Below the pieces are notes generated by a model, which ran no database searches, was not told the origin of the DNA, and saw only the letters and a list, made by a program, of their open reading frames with translations. The translations under genes were made by a program, and so were the position numbers. This document shows, in pieces, positions 1-13,337 of a stretch of 64,000 bases of DNA (the stretch's first letter is position 1; each line of letters starts with the position of its first letter). Source of the stretch: Stercorarius parasiticus (Eukaryota > Chordata > Aves > Charadriiformes > Stercorariidae); the NCBI GenBank assembly GCA_013396915.1, contig VWZL01000009.1, forward strand, positions 62,001-126,000. Direction: 5' to 3'.

Positions 1-3000
1 ATGCGTGGGTGTGTGCATGGAGATGAAGGCAGGTGTAAACTCTCTTTGGAAAAACTGTAGCGCTCCGTCTACGCTGTGTCCTATCGGAATATTTATCTAG
101 GTTGGTTCTGGTTTCCCCCCTCCATGTGATGTGTTGTAAGAATAAGCGTGTGTTCCCCGTCCTCCCTCCCTCCCTCCTCTTCCCTTCCCCACCCCCCCAC
201 AAGCTGGAGGGCCAGAAGGTGGGGTGGTACCTCAGGATAATGGTAGCAGAAGGCGAAGGAGGCAGACAGCTGGCAAGTTCTGCCCCAATATGCTTCTCTG
301 AAAGAGGCAAGGAAAATGCAGAAGATGTGATGCCTGAATGGCTCACTTTGCAGCAAAAGGGAAGATTAGAAGTAAAATTGGTTAACATCTTGCTCATTTC
401 AAACCGCCACAAGCCAGCTTTTTGCTCCCTCCCCCCCTCGCCTTTTCTCTGTGGCTTTATTTTCTGCGAGGAAGGAGAGAAAAGGCAGGGAATCCCGGGA
501 CGCTGCAGAAATCCGTGTAGTGAGCAGTGCTTTTAAGAGACTACACTCTTGAGGTAGTCTTCCTTATTAGCTCCGTAAGTCATCTTTACGAGACTAGGCA
601 ACTGGAGCAGAAAGGCCGTCGGCCGCATTCCTTTACCACAAGGTGTCATTGGCTGTACTAATACAATGTTACACAGGTGTTCGAAAGCCTGCGGTAGGAA
701 GCGAGGCTGAGGCAGGGGAAACTGTTCGGTCTGAAAAAGGAACTTGGTAAGGGAACCGAAGACCTCACGGGGACGTTGAGTAAGGGAGGTCTTGCTGCTG
801 TCTACAGCTGCCTGACGGGAGAGCGTAGAGAAGGCAGAGCCAGCCTCTCCTGGGAGGCGAACGCTGACAGGTGAGACGGACAAGGTGGAACACGGGAAAT
901 CCCAACTAGGTATAAGGGGAGAATTAATTCTCTGCGAAGAGCGGGCAGGCATTCGAACAGGGACGTGGAGCGCTGCTGGGGTCTCCGTTCTTCGAAACTT
1001 AAATCGGTAATACCTTATTGAAAAGAGATAGGTGTTTTCACTTCACCAGCTGCTGCTTCTTTTGACAGTCTGACCAGCGCGTCCCTTAATTGCAGGGAGC
1101 TCCAAGTATCTGGTGGACTGGTGGTACCGTTACTGCTGGGAGTGGCGCTCCGAGTGCGCGATGTCTTTGCGCCAGTGGTCTAGGTGATCGGGTCCGAGTC
1201 CTTTGAGGGTCCAGTTTCTGTGTTGTGTGGACAGCTGCTTTTTTGAAGAGGTTTTTGTTCCATCCGAGCCAAACTCCGTGGTATATTGTGGTGGTTTATT
1301 TTAGATAATGCTGTTCAAGCAGAACTCAAGTCCTCAATAAAGCAGATGGCTGCCTATTGAACGCCGGGGTGGCAGAGGCTAGGTGTTTCCTAGACCCCTT
1401 CCAGCAGCAGCGGTGAGGAGTTTGCTCTCCCGCTTGACCTGCTCAAGTAGGCATGAGAAGCTTGTCGCGCGTGTGAGTTCAAAACAGTAGATATTCGGTT
1501 CTGAGTGGTTACTGAATACCTGCAGAGTCGGAAAGCTTTGCTTTGTTGCAAAGCAATGGACAGGACTAGGGGAAATAATAATGTTAATCTTGGCCATCTC
1601 CACTGGAAATAAGGACTGACCAGCCTTAAACGTGTACAAAACACTTGTTTTGTGTAAGCTTCAGTGAAAGTACAGCTAAATGATGGTCCGATAATCGTAG
1701 AAACGGACCATTTTTATTACAGCTGATGTAGTTGAAGGTAATGCTTTTGGGCGAATGTTACTGTCGGTTAACTGGACAGAAACAGATAGATACCAGTGCA
1801 GAATGCTTTTGAAAACGGCTCTGTTACTAACACCCCACATCCACGTATCGGTGCTTTCAGTACAAACCAACTATACCAGCAATTTGGAGTTGGGGAAGAA
1901 CAGCTTCCAAAAGCTGTTTAGTTGGGTACTGCTCGTTGCGGAACTTCTCATGCTGACTTCGAAACTATCTGGTATGGATTGCTGTCGCAGATAGGGTTCC
2001 GTTCCAGCTGGAACGTAGCTCTGATCCGGCTCTGTAATTCCTGCAGTGGACCAGGGAACTGTGGAAAAGACAACAAATAGGAAAAGTTAATTTATATGCT
2101 GGTTTTTGGGCGTACTTCTCTGAGGCGCTCATCGTTCCAGCGTAGACCTTGATGAGTGACAGGGTGGTGGTGCTCCTTTATGTAAGCCTTATTTCTGCTG
2201 CAGCCCAAGGGTGATGCGTAGTCCGTGCTCCCATGATGGTGGCTTTAAACGCTTATGGGCTCGTAAGGAGAGTTTGTACCTAGGAGCTCTTGTCCTTAAA
2301 TGTTTGCTGGTGGCACTGGGTTGTTAATTGTTTTTCTGAATGTCTTAAACAAGCCAGACTGGACTGATCGGTGGCACTAGGGAATACCAGAGGTAGCTCT
2401 AGTGAGGCTTCCTGTCCTTGTTAATGTGATAAGGATGGAAAAGATTCTGGTCCTCCAGGTGTGTTAGTCACAGTTTTGGCCCTCTGATACACGAGGACTT
2501 TTTGAGTCAGCGGTGATGTTTCTTGTCAATAGCCCTAGCTACGCTGAATTTTCTTACATATGGCAAATGGCTTTTGCATCCCTGCAAACTTGTGGAATCG
2601 GCAGGGCCTTACGGAATGGTATTCTATTGCTTGTCCATGTGCAGTGAAGAAGACGCTGGGCATGCATCTAGGTTGGCAGTGCTGTCTATACTAGGGGCTT
2701 GAAAGCTATGCGGTAGTAGTGAGAAGCACTGTGTTGTACCGATTTGGTAACTTTCTCTTAGCACACGGAACCTCGCTTCCCTGGGCTGTGTCCTTGTGTC
2801 GCTTTCACTGAAAGCGTTCAAGTATTCTGTCACTGTTAGGGCCTTACGGCTGTTTTGCTGATGGCTCCAATGATGTGTCTAAGGTAGTCTGTAAGCAGTG
2901 TTTTTTGGCTGCTGTGTTTGTGTGGTGGTTGTGACATCACGATGAGTAAAAGTAAAGGCTTGAGTCACCTGAAGACCACTATATGTGGCAGAGATGGCTT

Positions 3001-3490
3001 TGGATTGCCAAGTTAGTCGGCTACCTGTGTGTGTCTTTTTTAACTGTGAACTCGTTTGGTCCTCTTGTTTGTTTTTTTCCTTGCCTGCCTCTTATCCTCC
3101 GCCTGACCAAGCGTATGAACGTATGAAGTTCAGTTGGAGTGTTCCTTATTTCATGTGTTTTCCTGTTTACCTCTAATGGGGTGGAAAAAAAAGTACGTTA
3201 ATGATGGAAAGTTATGTAGTGCTGCATGGAGTTAATTGCTTCTAATCGCTGCTTACATCCATCTGGTTTTATGGTAGACAACAAACCTCTTCATTGGATT
3301 TGCTCATTAGGCATACTGTAAATCACAGAGGTGCTCTGGCATCTTGCATATTGTGCTCCCATTAGCTAGGCTGCGTTTTCCTATAGCCGCGAACAAAGAA
3401 TGGTACTCGCTGGGACGTGGATAGACTGGTTGAAGTGTCTGCTTGGGAATGTACCAGGGAATGACCCCTCTTAAGTTCCCTGTAAATAAT

Positions 3491-3513
3491 AAAAAAAAAA
3501 AAAAAAAAAAAAA
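3491..3513. repeat. A homopolymer, 23 bases
   Basis: An uninterrupted run of 23 A on the plus strand. It could be the tail of an old retrotransposed copy inserted in plus orientation, but the sequence upstream (3360-3490) shows no retrogene or LINE that I recognise, so a simple slippage repeat is the safer call. Confidence 0.9.
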
Positions 3514-3903
3514 TTGCCGGCTGACTGTCTGTTAGGTTTAGGTGGAAAAGCACGCGGGAAAGCTGGCAGGCTCTTAGTGCAGCAGCATGGTAGCTCTGCA
3601 CAGCTACAGTTAAGAAGAGTTCAGATGGACGTTTCTGTAGCAGCCCCAGTCTTCCACGGCTCAGAATGTGGGGACAGAATAAGTCCTCGGGCTGAGAAGA
3701 GACACGTGTCATCTTGGGCTGGGGAAACGGCGTAATTAAAGGCATGAGTTGGTAATTCTTAAGGAGGAAGAACAGATTGCAGCTCCGTTGACAACTCAAA
3801 ATGGACCAAATGCTGTCTGTGCTTTTTCTTGCTTTTTTTATTCGGGAAGATACTCTTCGGCCCCGTTAGTTTTGGCAAACATCACTCCCAGGTAATTCAC
3901 GAG

Positions 3904-3920
3904 GAGAGAGAGAGAGAGAG
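3904..3920. repeat. (GA)n microsatellite
   Basis: Seventeen bases of perfect alternating G and A. Probably a polymorphic microsatellite; no functional context is visible. Confidence 0.85.
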
Positions 3921-5638
3921 TTAAGGACTGTTTCAGCTTAGAATAGCCTGCTCAAGTCGAAGTTGTTGCTGAGTTGAGTGCTGTAACCTTGATGAGGGGA
4001 GCCTGTTTCATGGAGCAAAATAACTTTCGATGTGAATGAATTCCCTTTGCCAGTTAAAAGAAGACATGAGACCTACAGGTTGTGTTGTGTTCGCATGAAA
4101 ATTCTGTGTCGTTTTGGGAAGCTGTTTTTGCTGCACGTAGCAGTCGAGTGTTGTAAAAACCAAACATGTCTTGCGTTGAGGGTACAGGGAAAGGAAAGAG
4201 TGATGAGTTCCGCAGGTTAACTGCCCAACCTTATTGTGAAGAAGTTTGTTTTAGTTAGCTGAAGCACTTAATTTTTTTTTTAGTCTTTGGTTGTTCCAGT
4301 ATATGTAAAACAGCTAAGAATAACTTGTTCATCTTCTTGAAGTTCTACGCTGGGCCACTCGATTTCCCGCTTGCTGATTAAAGCACGAATGAACATCTAG
4401 TCTTTCCCGATAACGTACCTTTTCTGTCACTTCAGTTTGTTGTAGCCGCCGCCAGTAGTCTGAAGTTCTGTGATGCTTTTTTTCTATAGCCGAATGAGAT
4501 GTAGTATGATACATCATTGCTGTTAGGCTTGCGATGAGCCATGTTAATATCTTGGATATGGGATCCGCTTTGGTCTATGAAGATCTCTCCTGGAGGACAG
4601 CATTTGCCTTTCTCCTTATAGAGGGTGGGCACAACCAGTGCCTTATTTTCCTCCTTCCACCCCCTCCTCTCCTACATATGTGTATTGGTACGTGTGTCTT
4701 CTATCAGGATCTCTTGCCTTCTGCCGGCAATGCCGAGTGCTGTGAGAGCAAATAAAAAACCGACAGCAGCTTCTTTTCTGTCAGGTGTAGGAACGCTGAT
4801 CAGGGTGGCATAGTAATTGCTCTTTATATACGATTTGAGAGTGCAGTCATTTGTCCTGGTGGCATCTCTTTGGGACACCCCATCCTCAAAAAGAATAATA
4901 GATTTAAAAAGCGACTGCAAATGAGCTGCTCGTTTTCGTTTGTGTCAAATAGGCGACTTGTGTCAAAGAAGAATTTTTCTCTTTTGATGTCTTTATAAGA
5001 AGGAAGGTAGCGTTTCTAAGAGGTCTGTGCTCCTCTTTTTTGGGGAAAAACATAAATAATTACCTAGAGAAACTACCTTATGTGGATTTAGAGGTGCACT
5101 GTTTTCCAGCAGTCGTGCAGCCCTGCCAAGCTCTGTATCTGGCGCAGCATGATGGATAGATGTGGTTTGATGAATGGCGTGTGCCTGGACACCCTATTAG
5201 AGCACATTCACTTCAGGAAGATTAATTGTTTCAGATTGTGCCGGCATCTTTCAGGACTCAACATTTTAGGTTTATCTATCCATCTTCCACATCAACTATG
5301 GCATTGTCTGCTCAAGTCAAAAAACATAAGGGTAAATTAAACGCTTCTTACAGATAGATGGAGGCTTTGACTCTCTTTTGCGGCTCCTGTTGCCAGGATG
5401 TTGTGGTTTTCAACGCGGAAGACCAAGGAGCCCACAGGAGCGTTAGTCTTGGATAGAAACTTCTCTGCCGCATTCCCGTTTATTGTTACTGGGTTGTTTT
5501 CCTTAAATCCCGATACTCCCAGCTTTCTGCTTTCTCAACACTCACAGCAGGTGGCAGCCTCAAGCATGCAAAACTACGAGGCTAGTGCTGTCGAAATCCC
5601 GAGGTCGCTTTCAAACCATGATAGTGAAGAGGTAAAAG

Positions 5639-5653
5639 AAAAAAAAAAAAAAA
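5639..5653. repeat. A homopolymer, 15 bases
   Basis: A run of 15 A inside otherwise ordinary sequence. It falls inside a 102-codon plus-strand frame (5398-5706) and produces its lysine run, an argument against that frame being real. Confidence 0.85.
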
Positions 5654-7628
5654 GGCACCTAAAAGAGCATTTGCTGCTTCAGATTTTAACCACTCAGGTT
5701 TTTTGAGGCTTTTAAGGAGCTGCCACCAGGAGAATGAGCAACTTGTTGATTTCATTACTTTTGTTTTTAAATGACTTTGGGAACTGTTTTAGCGTCCTAT
5801 GATTCTGGGAGCTGATGCATACGGCGCAGTTGAAGCTCGTGAGTCTCCACTGAGGAGCGGACACAGAGACTGTAGGTGCTGAGAACCCTGCTAATTCCTT
5901 CCGGCAGGAAATCTGTAGGTGGAGAATTTTGCAATGGCTTGGAATAGGGTGGTGAGGTACGCTGGGAACAGTAAAAGATGGAGAACAAAAAGGGACTAGT
6001 GCCTAAGGCACACGGAACCCACTGCATGGATAATAGCAAGTGAAAAAGGTCATCCGGTCACCTGATGGTGGCAATTCCCAGGGGAGCGAAAGGATTAAGG
6101 AAGCGACAATGCATTGTATTCCATATCCCTCTTGGCCCTATGCATTTCTTAATCATTGATTAGCTGTCGGAAAACTTGCATGCACAGGCTTGCTGGTTGT
6201 GTTTGCTTATGTATGCATCCCACGGCCTGGGACACTCTGGCCTGTGGAATGGGGGAAGCTGTTGGGGACTCTGAATGCTACGCACCACGGTTCTGAGGCA
6301 CGGACGTTTGGAAATGCAGCTTGGTGTCGCGTTGGGCGCCATGCGTTGGAGCAGAGGAGAAGCCTTGCTGCGGTCCGTGTATCTACAGTCATTCAGCGCC
6401 TTCTCTACCCTGGCGGTATGCTTCTGTAAAGGCAGGGAATTCGGAGGGGTGACAACTGGTAGCAAGGGCCGCTGGCTGGCAGAGGCGGGATAAAGAGGAA
6501 GAAAAAGAAAGCGAAGCAGGAAGGTGAAAACATTGGGGGAGAAAAAGAGAGACTAGAAATGCAAAATGCATGATCGGGTGACTTGGGCTTCAACCCCTCA
6601 CCTGTGGTTTGCACCTTGGCAGCTGATTTGACGGCTGATCTGGGGTTGCTTAGAGCCTCGGCTGAGGAAGTAAGGTAAGCACCCAGCAATCCTAAATCCA
6701 GACCTTATCTCCTCCTTTGTTAAATGTATGAGAAGCTAACAGGTTGGTAAGGCTCTAGGAAAGTACACAGGGGACAGAATGGTGCGAGTGGGGGCTGCTG
6801 CAAGTTTTAGCAGCCCCTCTTGCTCCCGGTTAAATGTTTTGAAAATCCAGCTCTTTGACAGGGATTGTAAAGCAGCTGTGGGCGATCCTGTAGGATGGGA
6901 TAAGGATGGGAGGGGGAAGACAGCAGAAGACGGGGCTGTGGGCTTAGCGATACGTTTCTTCTTCTTACGGCTCTGCGCCTGTCTCTGATAGCTAGCTAGT
7001 TGGTTAAGACAGTGGAATTCCATGTAGGCCTAAAGACAATGACGAGATCTAGTAGTGAGTGAGGCAGCCTGAGGGAGATGGGCTTGAGAGAGAAGTGACG
7101 TAGTCGTAAGCAATGGTAGTAATCATTTCAGAAGAACTGGGGCTTCCAGCCAGACTGTGACAGCGCGTGGCTTGCGTGCACACCAGACGGCAACCTTCAG
7201 TGAGTTCTCTGGTTGTGCTCTGCTGTTCCATTGTGTATATCCAACTGTCTTCCTGCCTTCACAAGTATGAGATTTTCTATTCCTTCCTGGCCTAGAAGGA
7301 TCACAAGGCAACACAGAGGGAAAAGCTTATTCCTTGAGTACTGCGAGAGTTTTGAGCTGGTGAACGCTTTGAAAAATCAGCTACTTAACGAGTTGCTTTA
7401 TTAGTAAATGAATATTGGGGAAGGTCCCCATGTGCGTAACCGAGTCCGTGTTTTGATACACAACCCAGAATAGGGTAGGGAAGGACAAAAAGTTAGGGCA
7501 TCAAAGGTTTGCAAATAACGCTGCAGATTCTGCATCGTGATTTTTCTGGCCGAGCTCGTTCTCCCAGCCAAAAGCATTCAATATTAACATCCCTCCCGGG
7601 TTGCTGGATTTAGCAAAGCTCTGGAGTT

Positions 7629-7662
7629 CCTTTTTTTTCCTTTTTTCTTTTTTTTTTTCCTC
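7629..7662. repeat. interrupted T-rich tract
   Basis: Three T runs separated by single or double C. Low-complexity pyrimidine tract. On the minus strand it gives the lysine-rich middle of a spurious 64-codon frame. Confidence 0.8.
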
Positions 7663-8293
7663 TTGTCCGCCTGTCGGGCAGTCTGGACTTTTGGAGTGAA
7701 TTCCTCCTGCTTCTGTGTGCAGAGCTTCTGAGAGATTGCCGCCTGTGCTGATGTGATGTCCCTGTCCCCTGCTCCCATTACGTGCGTTTTCGGTTTAATA
7801 ACTGTGTGTGGATGGCAGACTTGATGCCAAAGCTCTGTGCATCCAAAGTCATTTGGTGAAGGAGTCCATTACGATGGTGGCTTGCAGTGATAAATTCCCT
7901 GTGCTGGTGGCAGCTCACAGCAGCCTCCTTTCGTAATGGCATTCTGCTCTTGTTGGCAGGGATCCCTGGGCAGGAGGCACTGCCCTGAAATAGCAGAAAT
8001 GATGAGAACAACAATAGCTAGACAACTCTGGGAGACCAAAAAATTATGGAGGAATTTGACTAATTCCTTTTCTGGGATTGCTGTGTTTAAAGGAACTTGC
8101 AAAGAAGACGCTTAACCGGGTGTCTTGATGGTCTCAAGGCAAAAAAAAAAAGGCAATGGACTAAAGTAAGAGCTGCATTCCTGTGCATGAGGGGCTAGGT
8201 AAAGTTTTCAAAAGCGTATTAAAGGGATGTACCTGTACTACCTCTGATTTCAGGAAAGAGCTTTTCGCGACTTGTTTGTACGGCGTAAAGGAT

Positions 8294-8325
8294 GGGGCAG
8301 GGGGTGGGGTGGAGGTCTGGGGGGG
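8294..8325 (+). repeat. G-rich run with quadruplex potential
   Basis: Four G runs (4, 5, 4 and 7 bases) lie on the plus strand with intervening stretches of two, one and nine bases. This satisfies the usual G-quadruplex pattern, with one long loop. No promoter-like surroundings are visible. Confidence 0.55.
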
Positions 8326-8799
8326 ACACAGGTGGCGCATCAGAAAAAGGAGCAGCTTCCAAATTATGTACTTTGTCAAGATCCTCTTCTTCGGTGTATT
8401 GAACTCGTAGGAACCGCACGCTAACACTTTGAAGGATTTGTGCCACAGTTACGTTAATCTAATTAAAGCAGTACAAGCCGCTTGGCGTGGACCAAAAAGA
8501 AGTAGGGTCGAGTCTTAGGCTAGTATGTAAACGATATAGTTAGCTTTCTTGATTATTATTTTATATCCTGTTATCCTTAGTGGAAACGGTTTAGTATAAT
8601 GGGTAAAATACTGTTAAGTGAAGATCCTGATATACCAGTGCTGTTACCAAAGACAGCAAGTATGTTCCGCAAGAGATTGGTACATGAGAAAGGGTTTCCC
8701 AGAGAACGGCTGGAGGACAGGTTTACGCGTGGACCGAAAGGGTCTTTCGCCCTCTCCTTCGTTTCTTATTAAGTCAGTCCAATTGGCTCAGAATCCGTA

Positions 8800-9010
8800 G
8801 TAGTAATCAGCTTTAATTTGTGCAGGTGGGGTTTTTTATTTACAGACATACGAACATACAGAGCTCTGTAAGGCTAAAGAAAATGCAGTTTTAGCTATCA
8901 GGAAATAGTTAATACTGAGGAACTCATTAGGTATCAGTCATTTGTAGGGCGTTACGCTGCCTGTTTCCTAATTATTAATTTTAATTGGCTGCTTATCTAT
9001 TTGCACCGCA
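8800..9010. promoter_or_regulatory. AT-rich block, weak candidate regulatory element
   Basis: About 210 bases with few CpG (roughly three) and several ATTA/TTAATT homeodomain-type cores, including a cluster near 8970-8990, bounded by more GC- and CpG-rich sequence on the 3' side (from about 9005). This resembles the stronger candidate elements further on, but the contrast is modest. Inference only; it needs cross-species alignment. Confidence 0.25.
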
Positions 9011-12000
9011 CAAGTGGTGGGGAGCCCTTGCCGCAGACGCGGACCCCAAGCTGCGAAGCGCTGTGAAAAGGACAGTCCCGCCTGCTGCGCAGCTAACAGT
9101 AAGGACTGGCTGACGTGACAAAAATAAGAGTCGGTGGCTGTTAGCACCCGCGTCGGCCTGCGCTGGCCTTAGAGGAGAGACCTGGATTCAGTTAAGCGAA
9201 CAACGGAGTTCCCTTGCTGACCGTTTTCTGCGGGCTCGTTTCCTGATCCCCGTGCGGTGCACAAGACAGCTGAAGAATTAATCATTTCGTCAGCTACTTT
9301 GTGTGTCTTTAAAGACTGTTCTGTGCACAGCTGCAGAGCAAAGCAGGCACACTTTTTTTGCTAACGGATTTATTAAAAGTGTGGATATTTCTTTCAGTGG
9401 GTTGTTTGCGAGTCCCTTGCTTGTCTGTCATTTGCCCTTGGCTGCAGGATAGCCGTAAAACATTTACTGCGAAGCCATGAAGAATCCATATGTCCGTTTG
9501 ATCTGTCAGGCCACCAAGAAGCCAGGGCTTGTGGGGTAGCATAAGGATATCTGAAGGTGACACATGCTGTCGTTTGATGAACAGAGATGCAGAAGGGGAT
9601 TCTGGCAGCCACTACCTTGGCCTTGACAACTTGTGATGGTGACCAGGTGGGGTGTGTTATCTTAATAGTCTGGAGCTCTTGTGAATTATTTGCTGATAGA
9701 TGTAAACAGCTGTTATTCTTGGTAATGGAAAGCAATTAGAAACATCTGTACTCTTGGCGATGAGTAATGCCTCCCATCTTCACGGCTCCCAAGTGCCAAT
9801 TGGAAATAACTACATCATCGGGATGGGGCTGGCGATTCTGCACGGCATTATGGACTGATGATTAGTACTGAGCTGTGAAGAACACGAGGTGAAGCGCAAT
9901 AGAATGAGCCCGTACCTGTGCTTGCTTGGTGTCGGTTTGCCCCCTCAGGAGAAGCAGAGGGAAGCTGCCGCTTTGGTTATGCGGGGGGAAGCAAGGTGCT
10001 TAATACTTATCTGTCGGTCTTGAGGCACCTTGATATTGGGGAGCCTTGAGCTGTTACGGCTTCGGGAGCTGTGAGTCAAGATCAGGTCGTGATGGAATGC
10101 TGTACTGAGGTACCATTCCGCCATGCTCGGATGAAACCGCGTGTGTCTTTGGTGCCCCAGCTGAGCGCGTATGCCTAGATTTTGGGGGGCTTGCTGGCAG
10201 CGGGGGTAGAGGCGGTTGGTTTGGAGGCAGTTGAATAGAGGAAAAGCCAAGATAAACGAAAAGAGCTCAGGATCTGGCAGTTGCTCGTAAGGCTTCTCGG
10301 ACAAATACCCGATTCTCAAAACATTCTGGCAACAAACGATAACTAATGCCGGCTAAGTATATTGTGCAGGGCAGCTTTTTCTGCTCTTCGGAGACTTCTG
10401 AGCTGTATCGTTTAGGCAAACTGGGGTGAAGTCTTTTAGGTTGTCTTTATTCTTCATTGTAAATTACGGAAAACTCGTTATGGCTGAATCACAAGATGTC
10501 ACACTTGATTTTTCCAGCTGGGGCTAACTGAGTAGTATTGATCAAAACAAAAAGTAGGGATAATTTAATATAAAATCCATAGCTTTGAATTCTTGAATGT
10601 GTAATTTTTATTCACAATTTTTTCATTGGCTCTGGAAAAAGTAAGCAGCCAAAAAGTCCGTGGAATCTTTATCGACAGAGTTGAACGCTTGCAGAGTAAG
10701 GTATTCTTTCGGAGGAAGGATCGTTTGCAATATGGAAAGTATTTGCGATGAGAAGTTACTGCCTGAGCTGGATAGGTTGGCAGCGTTGAGTCTGCGATGG
10801 ATGGTTTTTCCGCTTTTATGTCACTGTTCATTTTGTCTCCGTTGTTTAAAAACGAAACAAAAAAAGGGTAGATCAGACAGCATTTTACTTGACTTGTCCA
10901 TTTGTTAACCGCAAGGGTACCTTTTAGTTCCCGAGAGTTCCTCTCAGCTGTCCTTAACAAGATGTGATTTCCAGAGTCAGTTCTATGTGTCAGTCTGCCT
11001 CGCAGAACTTGTTTAGTCGAAGACCAGCAACTCAATGTTTCCAATAACACGACTGAAGGAATTAGATAGCGTTGTATTCTCCTTTTAGGTCAAGATTGTG
11101 TACATCTCAATTTGTTGTCTTTCAGTGGGGCAAGAGTGTATCATTTTCTGCGCTGCCTGGTTTTAAAATGAGTAAACAAACGGTTTATTTCCTAGCTATA
11201 GCATCCCTGGTTAATAAATTGCAGGTTGCTCTTGGAAAGGAATTGATCTGATTTAGGTCTTCAATTCTAGTTTAGAAGTTGAGAAGAAGAATTCGTATGG
11301 ATGCAAGTCTTTGAAACGGGCAGGGGAGTGGTGCGGTAGGCTGTTTTTCCTTTTCTTCGTGTATTACTTTGTTCTCACAGGCTGCGTGGGTTAGTTCTTC
11401 CTTTCCGCTCACCCAGCCCTCCCAGAAATGAAGGAAAGCAGGGAAGTAATTAACGCGTAAGACAGAAAATGTGAAATACTGTTCTGCGCAGAGGCATTTC
11501 ATGCTTAACTAGTTTCATGAGAAGGCCGGGGTGCCAGAACAATCGTTAATTAATATGTTGTAAGAAGAAAAAATAGATATCTTATGCAAGGTCAGAAGCG
11601 TTTTGTGGCTTTATGAGGGAGAGAATGGTGCTGAAACATGTGATGCTGGCAAAATGCAGAAGCAGTAGCTGGGGGTATATACCCATTTTTTGGGGGGCGG
11701 ATGATTGCAAGAATGCATGTATGGACGTTACGGGAACGTGCCGTTATCTTGGTGCTGCTGGCTAGACCTTCGCGGATACGCCAGTGGCCTCTCCTCCTCG
11801 GGTTGCTGCTGAGGTGGTTATTGTCTAAGCACTCTTCGGCATTTGAAAGGTCGGTCGCTCTCGGAAACGATGCTAGGAGAGGTTTAGACAGGCAGGCAGT
11901 CTAAATTCTAGCTAGAACGTGAGTCGTTCTTGTCTTCCTTCCCAAAGCGTAATAGGGAGAAAACTGCACCGAAGCTGTAAGGAGTGAAAGGGAAGGTGAA

Positions 12001-13315
12001 AGTGGATTGTTTCCTTGTTTCAAAAATGCGAGAGGATAATTCTTCAACTATGCTTTAACAGAAAGAGGCCAGGAGCGTGTTTGGTTGGGCGTCCCTTACA
12101 GCTCGTGTTTGTTCGAAAAGCAGTTCCGTTGAATGCAGTTAGCAAGTAGGAGGCTATGTTCAGGGCGATTACAGACCTGCAGCTCATGGCTGTGAATGAT
12201 TTATTTTGGGCTTCCACAGGGGGAAGCAGTCATGTGGGGAAATAATTTGGCCATTAAGCTTTTTAGGGTTGAGGAAAACCAGGAGAAGTAACTGCTGCGT
12301 GCCGTATCTGCACACATAGCAGGGTGAAATTCCCTTGGCTCTATCTGATGTTTTGCAGTGGCTGAACTGACCACACAGGGGATACTTCGGATCCTGAAGT
12401 GAGTAAAAGGTGGTCTCTTGGCTTAGGGGAGTAATGAATCGGCTGTAAGGAAGAGGGAAGCCTTCAGGTTTTGTTGTTCGTGGGTGCCTCGGACCTAGGT
12501 GGGTGCCTCGTTCGTATCCGTGCCTTGTGCCCAAGAGGTCCTTTAGGTTCCAGTGGGAGCTGGCGAAACGACGGTTTCATGCGTCTTCATTTTGTAAATA
12601 AGTGTTAATGAAAACGGGGGAGTGGAGGAGTGGACTTGGTCCTTCGGCTAAGTGTCTTGCAGCAGCAACCTGTTAATGTTCCTCTGTAAGTCTGTGGAGG
12701 CCATGATATCGCTGCGCAACGACGTGTGTCAATAACGGATGGAGCAGGTGGGTGCCGGGTCGAGCGAAGCACGCGAGGAGGGGCAAACCTTTCTCTAACT
12801 ACGCACCCGGCTCTCGGCGAGGTGAGAGAAGTCGGAAAGGAGACAGGCAATGTTGGGGAAGAGCACAACTTGTCTGAATGGGTGTGCCTATCCCAAGTGC
12901 TGGGGTTTGATCAGTGCTGCTGTGATTGTATGCAAAGTACCTGTGCTGCAGGAAGGATTATGACGGGCTCCAATTGCTGCGTTTTACTTTACGGATATCA
13001 TAAAAAGGCATTCTTCAAACCTGTTCATTCCTCCAGCGCTGCTTTTCCAGATGGGAATTACTGAGCAAGATTCAGTGAAATCTGCTTCTATGTTACTAAA
13101 CAGAAAAGAATTACAATAACCTTTTCTAATCTTTTCATTTCAGGTTTGATTTACCTGCTATACTTTGGTCGGAAATCTGTGTAGTTTTACAGGATTAGGT
13201 ATTTTCATGTCCAGTTCTGGAATGAGTGTAGTACATGAAATGTTCTATGATTACTGTGTTTTGAAAGCTAGGATTAACCTGTGATTCTTGATTAAAAAGA
13301 TATTGTACGGAGATT
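9011..13315. other. non-coding DNA, no gene recognised
   Basis: Ordinary intergenic or intronic-looking DNA. The longest open frame is 161 codons on the minus strand (10565-11050). Its translation contains no domain I recognise, and the region lacks the codon-level regularity of an exon. The minus strand is relatively A/C-rich, which lengthens chance frames. Nothing else stands out. Confidence 0.6.
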
Positions 13316-13337
13316 GGGGATGGGGGTGGGGATGGGG
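13316..13337 (+). repeat. canonical G-quadruplex motif
   Basis: Four G runs of 4, 5, 4 and 4 bases are separated by loops AT, T and AT. Short loops and runs of at least four G make this a high-stability quadruplex pattern on the plus strand. It sits in otherwise G-moderate sequence just 3' of an AT-rich stretch. Whether it folds or matters in vivo cannot be told from sequence. Confidence 0.7.

Larger units (their letters stand above)
1..8293. other. non-coding DNA, no gene recognised
   Basis: I see no exon, RNA gene or dated transposon here. The longest open frames are 144 codons (102-536, plus) and 145 codons (3362-3799, minus). Their translations are low in recognisable motifs and run through homopolymers and C-rich strings (for example the proline/serine run encoded at 160-200), so I regard them as chance frames. 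Homopolymers and a GA repeat are listed separately. An additional 11-base A tract lies at 8141-8151. Confidence 0.6.

Noticed and set aside
3491..3513. Poly-A tail of a processed pseudogene
   Set aside because: No gene-like sequence or target-site duplication is recognisable upstream.
13230..13250. CR1 3' tail (TTCTATGATT)
   Set aside because: Only one and a half copies of the octamer and no CR1-like sequence upstream.
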